DNA of 64,000 nt from Flaccisagitta enflata (Eukaryota > Chaetognatha > Sagittoidea > Aphragmophora): NCBI GenBank assembly GCA_965153355.1, contig OZ231127.1, positions 7,936,001 through 8,000,000 of the forward strand, written 5' to 3'. Under the pieces are notes generated by a model. It did no database searches. It worked only from the letters and a program-made list of their open reading frames with translations, and was not told where the DNA came from. The stretch's first letter is position 1, and every line of letters begins with the position of its first letter. Positions 11,883 through 23,283 of the stretch are shown here, in pieces. Both the position numbers and the translations under genes were made by a program.

Positions 11883-12249
11883 TAATCGAATTTGTAGATT
11901 AACAATTACCATCAAGCATTGACCAATATTCCAAATATATGTTTTGAGTTATACGTTATAGATCATACCGTTATAATCTATAACTTATAACTCTATAAGC
12001 TCATAACTATAACTTATAACTCTATAAGCTCATAATATTGCATCGAATTAAAAAGATTACACAAAGAGAAAGAAAGAAAATCCATACAAAGCGGAACAAT
12101 TTGATAATAGAATTAAGTCAATTAAGTCTCCCCACAAAATTCTCATTTTTTATATTCCTTTTTTATTGACACTATTTCCTTTTATTTTTTAAAGTTAATT
12201 GTATATCATTAGTGAGGCGAGTTGAAGTGAAAACTTTGTCATGGTCTTA

Positions 12250-12251
<2 letters not shown>

Positions 12252-12334
<83 letters not shown>
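12252..12334 (-). repeat. (CT)n microsatellite
   Basis: About 41 CT units; 12335-12540 unassigned. Confidence 0.95.
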
Positions 12335-12337
<3 letters not shown>

Positions 12338-12543
12338 TTTTCGTAAAATGAATCCCATTATAAAGATTTCATGACAGTCTTTGAGCAAGATTTAAATCGG
12401 TTGAATTTCCAATTTTGCTTCTCTGATTGGTCTTTCAAATCAATCTCGGGTTTCTCATTGGCTAGCCCAACCCAAGAAAAAACTAGAGGGCTATCTCTGT
12501 CCCTTACAGACCGTCATCCCCCCTCAAGGCCCCCTCATTTTTA

Positions 12544-12562
12544 ACATCATCATCATCATCAA

Positions 12563-12656
<94 letters not shown>

Positions 12657-12688
12657 TTCATCAGCCACATCATCATCATCATCTTAGT
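12544..12688 (+). repeat. (CAT)n microsatellite
   Basis: About 45 CAT units with scattered substitutions. Confidence 0.95.
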
Positions 12689-12815
12689 AAGATGCAGGTG
12701 GTCATATTTTGGAGGCGCGGGGCGCGCCGCGCCTCGGAAGGTCAAGAAGCTTGTCGGAAGGAAAGGAAAGACAAGAGAGGGAAAGAGGAAAAATATAAAA
12801 AAGATAAAGAGAGAA

Positions 12816-12817
12816 AG

Positions 12818-12916
<99 letters not shown>

Positions 12917-13002
12917 AGACAGACAGACAGACACAAACACACACACACACACACACAGACCATCACAGACACACACACAGACACACAGACCAACACAGAC
13001 AC
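12816..13002 (+). repeat. (GA)n, (GACA)n and (CA)n compound tract
   Basis: (GA)n to 12914, CAGACAGACAG, then CA and CAGA units up to the left edge of E2. Confidence 0.95.
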
Positions 13003-13604
13003 AATTAAAAAAAACGCAAGTTTTTCTATAGCTCATTTTTGTGCCTTTTATTTGGCTAACTTAAGACATGATTAATTGGTGACCAAATTGAAGATTTTTT
13101 CAAGGGCTTTCTTTTGAGCGCAATCCCACATCTGTAGCTTTATTCGTTTAGAAGTTATACTCAAAAGAAGGTGCAGGGGTCCAAATTTCAAAATGCAGTA
13201 CGAGGAAAAAAAGGGATATTTTGGGGTGAAGGTGATGGAGTAATTGCACCACAATGAGCAATCAGGCATTGTTTTACCCATGTAGTTTTCTTTCCTAACT
13301 CTTATATTTCAGTTCCTTATTGTCTGTGATGAAAAATTAAGCACTGAATGTTATTAATTACATTAAAACCTTCAAAGTCATCAAGGACTCTTAACTGAAA
13401 ATCAATGGCAAAATTTTTAAAGTACATGTCACTTTTGCATGGCAATTTCTCCGCATCAGCTTGATTCTAAAAGCTAAAACTCTTGGATATGATGCATGGA
13501 AGCTCAAATAAACCAAACCAGCTTGCAAAATACTGCTCAGAGGGAAAAGGTAGCCTTATTCAATCACTTTTATGAAAAACTTGCATTTTTTTAAATTTGG
13601 GTAG
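13003..13604. mobile_element. MITE E2, left tip replaced by microsatellite
   Basis: Whole-length match to E1. The right end ATTTGGGTAG is followed by TA, but the matching first ~7 bases at the left are missing and ACAGACACA repeat abuts AATTAAAAAAAACGC directly. Confidence 0.8.
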
Positions 13605-13969
13605 TAAAAAAGACTGAGAAAATCAACTGGACGAGCATTTCGCGACTGTCATGTAAGTGATATGGGTCAGTCTATTCTATATTGGTGCCTGTAAAAAAGA
13701 AAGAATTTTCTGTTTTTTGTTTTTTTTACTATTCTGATTGCTAGGAGATGGGAAAATGTTTATATGCTTGTCGGAAACTTGATGAGAGAAAATTGTGCAC
13801 CTCGGAAGATTTTCAAAATATGAACGCCTGGTAAGAAGGGTGAAGGGATACTCCCAACTTTTGCAATGTGAAGCAGCCAATCGCGCCGTTTGTATCCCAG
13901 GACTCTTATGTGCCCCTTTCATAATGTGACACTCACGATTTGATTTCTAACGAGCCAACGCTTAGCTTT

Positions 13970-14105
13970 CTAGCTTGATGGGAACCTTTTTTAGGGCCCC
14001 TTTCAAGTTTACATTGAAATAAAAGGGAAAAAATCACCTTTAGAATCCTCATATTTTTGTTTGTTTATTTCAAATTGGCCCTAAAAAAGGTTCTTATCAA
14101 GCTAG
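13970..14105. mobile_element. Small foldback V
   Basis: CTAGCTTGATGGGAACC... at 13970 pairs with ...GGTTCTTATCAAGCTAG at 14105, arms about 30 bp including TTTTTTAGGGCC; TA flanks are part of the arms. Confidence 0.6.
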
Positions 14106-14165
14106 TAAGTAAATCAGAAAGATGACCATTTTCTTTTTTTTTAAATTCCTTCATCTTCCGTTTTT

Positions 14166-15592
14166 AGTTGCGTGCACGCGACTCTACAACCCGCTTTGTC
14201 GGTCCGTCGGTCCGTCGGTCGGTCGGTCCGTCCGTAACACTTTGCTTTTTTTTGGTCATTTTTTATCATTTTTTATTATTTTTGGTCATTTTGGTCATTT
14301 TGGTCATTTTGGTCATTTTGGTCATTTTGGTCATTTTGATCATTTCAGTCATTTCGTTCGTTTTGGTCATTTTTGGTCATTTTTGGTCATTTTGATCATT
14401 TTTGGTCATTTTTGGTCATTTTTGGTCATTTTTGGTCATTTTGGTCATTTTGGTCATTTTGGTCATTTTGGTCATTTTGGTCATTTTTGATCATTTTTGG
14501 TCATTTTTGGCCATTTTTGGTCATTTTTGGTCAATTTCGGTCATTTTCCATCATTTGCTGGTTTAAGTCTGCTGGTTTAAGTCTGCTGGTTAAAGTCTGC
14601 TGGTTTAGGTATGCTGGTTTAGGTCTGCTGGTTTAAATCTGCTGGTTTAAGTCTGCTGGTTTAAGTTGGCTGGTTTAGGTCGGCTGGTTTAGGTTGGCTG
14701 GTTGGAGATGGCTGATTTAGGTCTGTTGGTTTAGGTCTGCAGGTTAAGTCTGCTGGTTTAAGTCTGCTGGTTTAAGTCTGCTGGTTTAAGTTGGCTGGTT
14801 TTAGTCTGCTGGTTTAAGTAAGCTGGTTTTAGTCTGCTGGTTTAAGTCTGCTGGTTTAAGTCTGCTGGTTTAGGTCTGCTGGTTTAAGTCTGCTGGTTTA
14901 GGTCTGCTGGTTTAAGTCTGCTGGTTTAAGTCTGCTGGTTTAGGTCAGCTGGTTAAAGTCTGCTGGTTTAAGTCTGCTGGTTTAAGTCAGCTGGTTTAAG
15001 TCTGGTTCAAGTCTGGTTTAAGTCTGGTTTAAGTCTGGTTTAAGTTTGGTTTAAGTCTGGTTTAAGTCTGGTTTATGTATGGTTTAGTCTGGTTTAAGTA
15101 TGGTTTGAGTCTGGTTTGAGTCTGGTTTGAGTCTGGCTTGAGTCTGGTTTAAGTCTGGTTTAAGTCTGGTTTAAGTCTGGTTTAAGTCTGGTTTAAGTAT
15201 GGTTTAAGTCTGGTTCATGTCTGGTTTAGGTCTGGTTTAAGTCTGGTTTAAGTATGGTTTAAGTCTGGTTCATGTCTGGTTTAGGTTTGGGTTAGGTCTG
15301 GTTTATGTCTGGTTTAGGTCTGGTTTAGGTCTGGTTTAGGTCTGGTTTAGGTCTGGTTTAGGTCTGGTTTTGGTCTGGTTTTGGTCTGGTTTAGATCTGG
15401 TTAAATTCTGGTTTTAGTCTGGTTTGAGTTTGGTTTGAGTCTGGTTTGAGTCTGGTTTGAGTCTGGTTTGGGTCTGGTTTGGGTCTGGTTTGGGTCTGGT
15501 TTAAGTCTGATTTTTGATAAAAAGATACAATAAGGAGTCAGGTCAGTTCAGTTATTTTTGTCCTGCACGCGACTTATAGGTGTTGGCCTTGT
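14166..15592 (-). mobile_element. Long B-type element B2 with minisatellite core
   Basis: Left AGTTGCGTGCACGCGACT (one mismatch), (GTCC/GTCG)n, (GGTCATTTT)n 14285-14550, (TCTGCTGGTTTAAG)n 14555-15000, (TCTGGTTTAAG)n 15000-15510, then GATACAATAAGGAGTCAGGT, CTGCACGCGACTTATAGGTG and GGCCTTGT. 1,427 bp, almost the length of B3. Confidence 0.8.
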
Positions 15593-15897
15593 TGTTTTGG
15601 CATTAACGTTTCCACAGATTTCCCAGAATTCAGCAAAATCCTGTATAGTTTTGTTACAAAAAGGACAATCTTCTTTTTTAGAAAATCATGATGTTTGTGA
15701 AAATAAACAAAAATATCAGAATATAACCTATGACAGAGCTTATGAAAAGGCAGAATTACAATTCTATGAAGTGTAGAAATTTGTAAAAGCTAATTCAAAA
15801 AAATATCAGCATATTGTTTTATCCCACTACATTACGCAAATTAGGTTCTCATAAACAAATTTCTAAAAACGGAAGATGAACGATTTTTGATAAAAGA
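15593..15897. other. Unassigned spacer
   Basis: Mixed sequence inside W between B2 and A6. The 73-codon open frame here shows no recognised family. Confidence 0.3.
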
Positions 15898-16044
15898 ACA
15901 AGGCCGGATACACGGCAGGACAGTCGCGGAGAGTTTGGCAGGGGCAGTAATGCAAAAAACCGCTTGCAATTTAAAAAGGTTACGTTACTGACCTACCGAC
16001 CTACCAACCAACACGGCAAGGTGTAGAGTCGCGTGTCCGCGACT
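15898..16044 (+). mobile_element. A-type element A6
   Basis: ACAAGGCCGGATACACGGC ... GACCTACCGACCTACC ... AGTCGCGTGTCCGCGACT; the last 18 bases are a palindrome with a TGTC centre. Confidence 0.7.
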
Positions 16045-16186
16045 AAAAAAGGTTAGGGTACTAAAATTGGCTACTTCATATCAGGCGTGTAGATTCTTCT
16101 ATCCTGCAGAGCAGGCGTTCATATTTTGAAAATCTTCCGAGGCACACAATTTTTTCTCATAGAGTTTCTGACATGCTTCTTAATTT

Positions 16187-16375
16187 TCAGTCGCATGCAA
16201 AGCGATTCTATAAGCCAATGTTTAGTTGATTGGTCGTTCCATTCATTGGATGGTCCCTCCATCCACCACAAAGTTGTATTTAAGGCATTTTAAACGTTAG
16301 AAGAGAATCTGTGTTTGTCTGTCTGTCTGCCTGTCTTTCAACTGAAAGTGCCGATGAGCGCGACATTGGTTTAAT
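16187..16375 (-). mobile_element. Decayed A-like insert in the right arm of W
   Basis: AGTCGCATGCAAAGCGATTCTATAAGCC then GGTCGTTCCATTC and a (TGTC)n patch; interrupts the W arm homology. Confidence 0.4.
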
Positions 16376-16526
16376 GATTTTGTTCCCTATCTCGTAGCTA
16401 TCAAAATAAAATAAAAGAAACAGAAAATGAAAAGCAAAATACCTTTGTTTCCTTTACAGGCACTAAAAAAGAATAAACAGACCCTTGCCGCTTAAGTGAC
16501 ATTCACAAAATCTAGATGCTTGACCT

Positions 16527-16545
16527 CTGTCTGTCTGTCTGTCTC

Positions 16546-16578
<33 letters not shown>

Positions 16579-16700
16579 TTTTTCTTTTTTTTTTCTCTCT
16601 CCCCTTCCTTTCTTCCTATTCCTTTTCCCCTTTCCCTTCCCTCTCCTTTCTTTCCTTCCGACAAGCCTCCTCCTCTTCTGAGGCACGGCGTGCCTCGTGC
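16527..16700 (-). repeat. (TGTC)n, (CT)n and C/T-rich tract
   Basis: Pyrimidine-only run from about 16527 to 16665 on the plus strand. Confidence 0.8.
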
Positions 16701-16808
16701 CTCCAGAATATGAACCCCTGCTGCCGAGTAGCATATATTTTCCCCTGATATCTGCCGACATCACAAATCACCTACAATACAGGCACGCACGTACCCATGC
16801 ACGCACAT

Positions 16809-16960
<152 letters not shown>

Positions 16961-17106
16961 CTAAGATCGGATCATTGTAAAGCTTGTTAGATAAACAATT
17001 CAGCAAGAACTTTTTGTGATATCTGTGATAGACTTTAATTTTGTTATGCCAAATTGCACTTTTGAGCTCCTGAGTGTTGGAAGTCAGCATCAAGTTAATA
17101 AATCTA

Positions 17107-17665
17107 CAAAAGATGTCGTCTAGACTTGGAAATACAGGGGAATTCATAACAGGAAGACAAATAAACTTAAAACACTGATATTTGGAATATAAACTAATAA
17201 AAGGAGGCTTTATTGCCCATGGGTGTTGGTTGCTATGGAAATACATTTCCATGTATTAGCGCTAAAGTATCAATATTTTGAGAACATTTTTGAGGGAACA
17301 TTTGCTACAACTTTCCCGCAATATGTTCTGTAAGAATATCCCTCGTTTTTCGGTTGCTAGGGTGCATCACAGGGCTGTCACACATAGTTACGCTCCTTAG
17401 CAACAGCTAAACGAGCAATATTCCTATAGAACATACTGTGGGAAAGTTGTGGCAAATTTTAATTTGAACAATGTTCCTTCAAAAAATTTCTCAAAATATT
17501 GATACTTTTGCGTAAATACATGAAAATGTGTTTCCATGGCAACCAACACCCATGAGCAATACAGCATCCTTATTTTAGTCTATATTCCAAATATCAGTCT
17601 TTTACGTATATTTGTCTTCCTATAATGAATTCCCCCGTGTTTCCAAGTCTAGAGGACAACTACTG
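17107..17665. mobile_element. Long foldback G
   Basis: Arms of about 270 bp: left (TAGACTTGGAAATACAGGGG, TGGAATATA, GTTGGTTGCTATGGAAA) reappears inverted on the right; centre near 17385. TA at 17105-17106 and 17666-17667. Confidence 0.8.
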
Positions 17666-17909
17666 TACCTTCTTCACAAACACACAAGAAAGCAATTTAT
17701 GATTTTCATGCGTAACTCAATTCTATAACCTCTATTTTTTCATTTCACTTCAAGTGCTTTAGAAATAGTAAGAGATAAAATCAGCTCCTTCAAATGGTTT
17801 TCAAGCAATAGGTACAATGGTTATCACAAATGAATGAGTCAATCACATAAAATATTAAAGACAGTATACAAATGTGAGTGTTTTTTTTCTTTTTCTTTCA
17901 CTCATTTTT
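17666..17909. other. Unassigned A/T-rich sequence
   Basis: No repeat or coding feature seen. Confidence 0.3.
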
Positions 17910-18175
17910 AGATGCGTCCTCGCATCTCTATAATAGGCTGTGTCCGTTGGTCTGTCGGTCGGTTGGTCTGTAAAGCATTCATTAAAAACATCAAAATCAT
18001 GCATTTTTTCAACAGAAATATAGTTCTAACCTATTCATAAATGACAATAATTCATAAATGACATTCATTCATAAAAAAAACATTCATTCATAAAAAAATA
18101 TTCATTCATAAAAAACATTCATTCATAAAAAAACATTCATTCAAAGAGGACCCATCGTTGGCCTACTTGGCCTTG
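17910..18175 (-). mobile_element. S-type element S2
   Basis: Begins with palindrome AGATGCGTCCTCGCATCT, (GTCGGTTG)n, a tandem CATTCATTCATAAAAAA patch 18040-18140, and ends GGCCTACTTGGCCTTGT. Confidence 0.7.
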
Positions 18176-18285
18176 TTTCATTCATTCTTTCTTTCATACT
18201 TTCATCATTTTTTCATTCATTCTTTTTTTCATACCTTTACCAGTAAAGGCGGCTCTCGCCGACCGGAAAAAAATCGTAAGGGCTT

Positions 18286-18289
<4 letters not shown>

Positions 18290-18338
<49 letters not shown>

Positions 18339-18432
18339 ATGTGTGTGCGTGTGCGTGTGTGTGTGTGTGTGTTGTTTGTGTCTGTTTCGCTGTGTCTCTG
18401 TTGCTGTGTCTCTTTCTCTGTGGCTGTCACTC

Positions 18433-18510
<78 letters not shown>
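18290..18510 (+). repeat. (GT)n, (GTCT)n, (CT)n compound microsatellite
   Basis: GT units to 18371, TGTCTCTG-type units, then CT units. Confidence 0.95.
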
Positions 18511-18512
<2 letters not shown>

Positions 18513-18611
18513 TGTGAGTGAATGCAAAGGGCGTTAGTTGTGCTCTTTGGTAAGAGAGAAAAGGTTGATATTCCAAACCTTGTCTCTCCGCGCTAAGGCC
18601 ACCACGGGGAG

Positions 18612-18783
18612 GTAACACATAGCTTTTACTTGACACAACCTAATGTGAACCATACATGCTTAAAATGAATACTTATTAGATAAATTAATCTAAAAGATCA
18701 ACAATGCAATTTTTACTTCTTACGTATTCCTAACTGATTTTTAAAGAACAGGTTGTGTTGTTGAGTATAAGCTATGTGTAGGG
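18612..18783. mobile_element. Small foldback X
   Basis: ACACATAGCTTTTACT..ACACAACCT at the left pairs with AGGTTGTGTTG..AGTATAAGCTATGTGT at the right (imperfect). 18784-19062 beyond is unassigned. Confidence 0.5.
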
Positions 18784-19062
18784 TTGATATATGCCTAAAT
18801 TGATAGAAAGTAGGTAACCAAAAATATTCTGTACTTGCAAAAGCCAAAATATGTGAATTTTTTTTTTTATCTTAATTCTTAAAACTACTTAAAAATCAAC
18901 CCTGAGCACTTCAGGCCTCACAGACAGAGAGCAGATTTTGCCCTGCTCACCCCCGAATGACGAGCTGTCGTCGTCATCCGGGACTACAGACAGATAAACT
19001 GATGAATCAGACATGCAAACTGGCTGTTAGTAAAGGTTTGGGTTAGAAATTAGGTTGTTTTT

Positions 19063-20486
19063 AGTCGCGTGCACGCGACTCTATGACCCACTCTGTCCGT
19101 CTGTCTGTCTGTCTGTCGGTCGGTGATCGTTAGCTTTTTTTTGTTGTTTTGCGTTATTTTAAGTCATTTTTGGTCATCTAAAGTTATTTAAAGTCATTTT
19201 AAGCCATTCTAAGTCATTCTGAGTCATTCTAAGTCATTCTAAGTCATTTTTTGACTTTTGGAGTTTTTGTTGTTTTATGTCTTTTTAAGTCATTTTAGGT
19301 CATTTTAAGTCATCTCAATTCATTTTAAGTCATTCTTAGTAATTCTAAGTCATTTTAAGTCTGGTTTAAGACTTGTTAAAGTCTGGTTTAAGTCTGACTT
19401 AGGTCTGATTTTAAGTCTGGTTTTAAGTCTGGTTTTAAGTCTGGTTTTATGTCTGGCTTAAGTCTGGCTTAAGTCTGGTTTAAGTCGGGTATATGTCTGG
19501 TTTATGTCTGGTTGATGTCTGGTTTATGTCTGGTTTATGTCTGGTTTAAATATGGTTGGAGTCTGGTTTGAGTCTGGTTTGAGTTTGGTTTGAGTCTGGT
19601 TTGAGTCTGGTTTGAGTCTGGTTTGAGTCTGGTTTGAGTCTGGTTTGAGTCTGGTTTGAGCCTGGTTTGAGTCTGGTTTGAGCCTGGCTTGAGTCTGGAT
19701 TGAGTCTGGTTTGAGTCGGGTTTGGGTCTGGTAAGTCATCCTTAGTAATTCTAAGTCATTTTAAGTCGGGTTTAAGTCTTGTTAAAGTCTTGTTAAAGTC
19801 TGGTTTAAGCCTGGTTTTAAGTCTGGTTTTAAGTCTGGTTTTAAGTCTGGTTTTAAGTCTGGCTTAAGTCTGGCTTAAGTCTGGCTTAAGTCTGGTTTAA
19901 GTCTGGTTTAAGTCTCGTATAATTCTGGTTTATGTCTGGTTTATGTCTGGTTTATGTCAGGTTTATGTCTGGTTTATGTCTGGTTTATGTCTGGTTTATG
20001 TCTGGTTTATGTCCGGTTTATGTCTGGTTTATGTCTGGTTTATTTCTGGTTTATTTCTGGTTTATATCTGATTTATTTCTGGTTTAATTCTGGTTTAAAT
20101 CTGGTTTAAATCTGGTTTGAGTCTGGTTTGAGTCTGGTTTGAGTCTGGTTTGAGTCTGGTGTGAGTCTGGTGTGAGTCTGGTGTGAGTCTGGTGTGAGTC
20201 TGGTTTGGGTCTGGTTTATGTCTGTTTTAAATCTGATTTTTTAAGTCTGGTTTGAGTCTGGTTTGAGTCTGGTTTGAGTCTGGTTTGAGTCTGGTGTGAG
20301 TCTGGTGTGATTCTGGTGTGAGTCTGGTGAGAGTCTGGTGAGAGTCTGGTGTGAGTCTGGTGTGAGTCTGGTTTGGGTCTGGTTTATGTCTGTTTTAAAA
20401 ATGATTTTTGACAAAAAGATACAATAAGGAGTCAGGTCAGTTCAGTTATTTTCGTCCTGCACGCGACTTAAAGGTGTTGGCCTTGT
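19063..20486 (-). mobile_element. Long B-type element B3 with minisatellite core
   Basis: Starts with AGTCGCGTGCACGCGACT, (GTCT/GTCG)n, (AAGTCATTCT)n 19150-19355, (TCTGGTTTAAG)-family units to 20390, then GATACAATAAGGAGTCAGGT and CCTGCACGCGACTT...GGCCTTGT. Core units differ from B2: no TCTGCTGGTTTAAG block and a second AAGTCATTTT block at 19730. Confidence 0.8.
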
Positions 20487-20569
20487 TTTTTCTTGTGTTT
20501 GTTTTTTTTTTCTTGTGTTTTTTTTTTTTTTTTTTTTTTTTTTTACATAGCACTTAAAAGGAACTGATA

Positions 20570-21035
20570 TGGTCAGCGGTACCCGTTGCCCCCATGTGAG
20601 TAAATGTGGGTGTGTGATGGTGAGAGGGGCAGGGCCCCAAAGGAGCCGATGACCTATGCTCTCCCTCCAAAAACCTATGCTCTCCCTCCCCCTCACCCTC
20701 CTTCCCTCTCCCTCCCTCTCCATCCCCCTCTCCCTCTCTCTCCCTCCCCCTCTCTCTCCCTCCCCCTCTCCCTCTTCCTCCCTCTCCATCCCCCTCTCTC
20801 ACTTTCTTCCTCCCTCCCTCCCTCTCTCCCTCTCTCCCTCCCCCTCTCCATCCCTCTCTCTCCCTCCCTCTCACTCCCCCTCTCCCTCTCCCTTCCTTAT
20901 CTCCTTCTCCCTCCCTCCATCTCCCTCCCTCTCTCCCTTTTCCTCCCTCTCCCTCCTTCCCTTTCTCTCCCCCTCCCTTTCTCCTTTACCCTCCCTCTCC
21001 TCACTCCCTCTCCATCCCTCCCTCTGCCCTCTGCT
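20570..21035 (-). mobile_element. C-type element C1 with (CCCTCT)n
   Basis: GGTCAGCGGTACCCGTTGCC ... GGGCAGGGCCCCAAAGGAGCCGATGACCTATGCT (C-type end, inverted) followed by 340 bp of CCCTCT/CTCTCC pyrimidine repeat. Confidence 0.6.
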
Positions 21036-21622
21036 GAACTGATTTTTGTTGTTACTTAGTGCCAAAAATTGAGATTGATGAAAAATATTGATCTCTGAGA
21101 AATATGCGGAAAATGTGAAAAAATAAAAAAAGATTAAAAAATTCATAGCGCCTAAAGTATTGATCCGACAGTGCCCTGCTTTTTTCCAGAAGGTGTAAAA
21201 AAGTGCCCTCTTTCACCCTGTACCAATTTCAACCTCAGCCTCGGGCGAGCCTAATTCTAACCCAACTTCCCCAAATTGGCTCAAGCGAAAAAGGGAAACA
21301 TTAATTCCTAACCCTGGACTCAAAAAATCGAAAAACGTTTTTCGATTTTTTTCCCAATAATTCCTTAAACTCATTCATTCTTTCTTGCTTCATTTTTCCC
21401 TTCCATTTTTCATTCTTTCTTACCTTATTTTCTTTCTTTCTTTCTATCTTTCTTTCTTTGCTCTTCCTTCTTCCTTCTCCTTTCTCCTTTCATCTCTCTT
21501 CTCTTTTCTTCTTCCTCCTCTTCTTCTTCTTCTACTCTAAGTTGCCGACAAGGCCCTTGACCTGCCGAGTAGCGGCACTACCCGCTACTCCATAAGCTAC
21601 ACTGCTGCTCCACATTAAGTAG
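21036..21622. other. Unassigned; degenerate tRNA-like patch on minus strand
   Basis: C/T-rich from 21370 to 21540. At 21615-21550 (minus) TAGCTTATGGAGTAGCG and AGGTCAAGGGCC weakly resemble A and B boxes around a GTAGCG/CGCTAC hairpin. 21310-21350 has a TCGAAAAACG/CGTTTTTCGA hairpin. Confidence 0.25.
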
Positions 21623-22241
21623 ACAAGGCCAACACCTATAAGTCGCGTACGAGACAAAGATAACTGAATTGACCTGACTCCGTGTTGTATCACTTTATCA
21701 ACTTAATCCAGACTTAAACCAGACTTAAACCAGACTTAAACCAGACTTAAACCAGACTTAAACCAGACTTAAACCAGACTTAAACCAGACTGAAACCAGA
21801 CTTAAACCAGACAGAAACCAGACTTAAACCAGACCTAAACCAGACTTAAACCAGACCTAAACCAGACTTAAACCAGACTTAAACCAGACTTAAACCAGAC
21901 TTAAACCAGACCTAAACCAGACCTAAACCAGACCTAACATCTGGCTACTATTTAACGTCACAACTTTGAAGTATGTCAACAAAAATTATTCTATTTCATC
22001 AAGAATGCATATAAATACCAAAAATCATTAACTAAATGTATATTTTACTAAAATATTTTGTAAAATGACTAAAATAATTGATTGGGGTTGAAAAATTTTC
22101 AATTCAATACAATCGTTCCCATATCAAAAGCAACAAAAAATGGAGTATTGTCGGTCATTGAAGGTGAAGAGAATTCCTTTTTTGCGCCTTTCATCCTGTC
22201 TATTCTTCCTCTAGATGTCTAGGAAGATGTTTACTTTAGAT

Positions 22242-23038
22242 CCTTCTTCTCCGTACCCCCCCCCTCGAGGCCCAAATCCCAGCCTCGAGGCTCAAATCCC
22301 AGCCTCGAGGCTCAAATCCCAGCCTCGAGGCTCAAATCCCAGCCTCGAGGCTCAAATCCCAGCCTCGAGGCTCAAATCCCAGCCTCGAGGCTCAAATCCC
22401 AGCCTCGAGGCTCAAATCCCAGCCTCGAGGCTCAAATCCCAGCCTCGAGGCTCAAATCCCAGCCTCGAGGCTCAAATCCCAGCCTCGAGGCTCAAATCCC
22501 AGCCTCGAGGCTCAAATCCCAGCCTCGAGGCTCAAATCCCAGCCTCGAGGCTCAAATCCCAGCCTCGAGGCTCAAATCCCAGCCTCGAGGCTCAAATCCC
22601 AGCCTCGAGGCTCAAATCCCAGCCTCGAGGCTCAAATCCCAGCCTCGAGGCTCAAATCCCAGCCTCGAGGCTCAAATCCCAGCCTCGAGGCTCAAATCCC
22701 AGCCTCGAGGCTCAAATCCTAGTCTGGAGGCTCAAATCCTAGCCTCGTGGCTCAAATCCCAGCCTCGAGGCTCAAATCCCAGCCTCGAGGCTCAAATCCC
22801 AGCCTCGAGGCTCAAATCCTAGTCTGGAGGCTCAAATCCTAGCCTCGTGGCTCAAATCCCAGCTTAGAGGCTCAAATCCAGGCCTCAAGGCCCCAATGCC
22901 AGGCTCCAGGCCCTAATCCTAGCCTTGAAGCTTAAATAGAAACAGCATAGGTCATCTTCGAGGCCTGACCATCTGCACCCACATACACTCACATAGGGGC
23001 AACTGACCATGACCATCTAACGCTTTGCGATTAATAAC
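22242..23038 (+). mobile_element. C2: 20-bp minisatellite, nearly perfect
   Basis: About 30 copies of CTCAAATCCCAGCCTCGAGG (22262-22870), the first ~22 essentially identical, followed by a repeated 100-bp higher-order block with AGTCTGGAGG variants (22712-22760 and 22812-22860). Ends with C-type CAGCATAGGTCAT and ACTCACATAGGGGCAACTGACC. The 175-residue frame over it is just three reading frames of the repeat. Confidence 0.8.
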
Positions 23039-23040
23039 CT

Positions 23041-23283
23041 TTTGGGCAGCGGCCGAAAGGGGACAAGTCCTGTAGAACACAGGGGGACTTTCGTTCGTCC
23101 TTCCGTCCTTCCGTCCGTTCGTCCCCCCCAGGCCCTCTTAGGCCTAAAATCTACCCTCTCAGGCCTGAAATCTGCCCTTTCAGGCCTGAAATCTGCCCTC
23201 TCAGGCCTGAAATCTGCCCTCTCAGGCCTGAAATCTGCCCTCTCAGGTCTGAAATCTGCCCTCTCAGGCCTGAAATCTGCCCT
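23041..23283 (+). mobile_element. C3: C-type end plus 21-bp minisatellite
   Basis: GGGCAGCGGCCGAAAGGGGA, CCTGTAGAACACAGGGGGAC, (GTCC)n, then 6-7 units CTCTCAGGCCTGAAATCTGCC. Confidence 0.7.

Larger units (their letters stand above)
13684..16464. mobile_element. Foldback element W with nested inserts
   Basis: Left arm 13684-13880 (GGTGCCTGTAAA..., GAGATGGG..., CTCGGAAGATTTTCAAAATA) reappears inverted at 16464-16100. Between the arms lie V, B2 and A6; the right arm itself is split by an A-like insert at 16187-16375. Confidence 0.65.

Noticed and set aside
20656-21059. Ser/Leu/Pro-rich frames at 20.6-21.0 kb
   Set aside because: Translations of a CCCTCT pyrimidine repeat.
21550-21615. tRNA gene on the minus strand
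   Set aside because: A-box to B-box spacing is too short, the B box lacks the conserved T, and no acceptor stem pairs.
22215-22742. 175-residue frame encoding SLEAQIPASRLKSQPRGSNP repeats
   Set aside because: 20-bp minisatellite read in three frames; no splice site, start context or conservation supports a protein.
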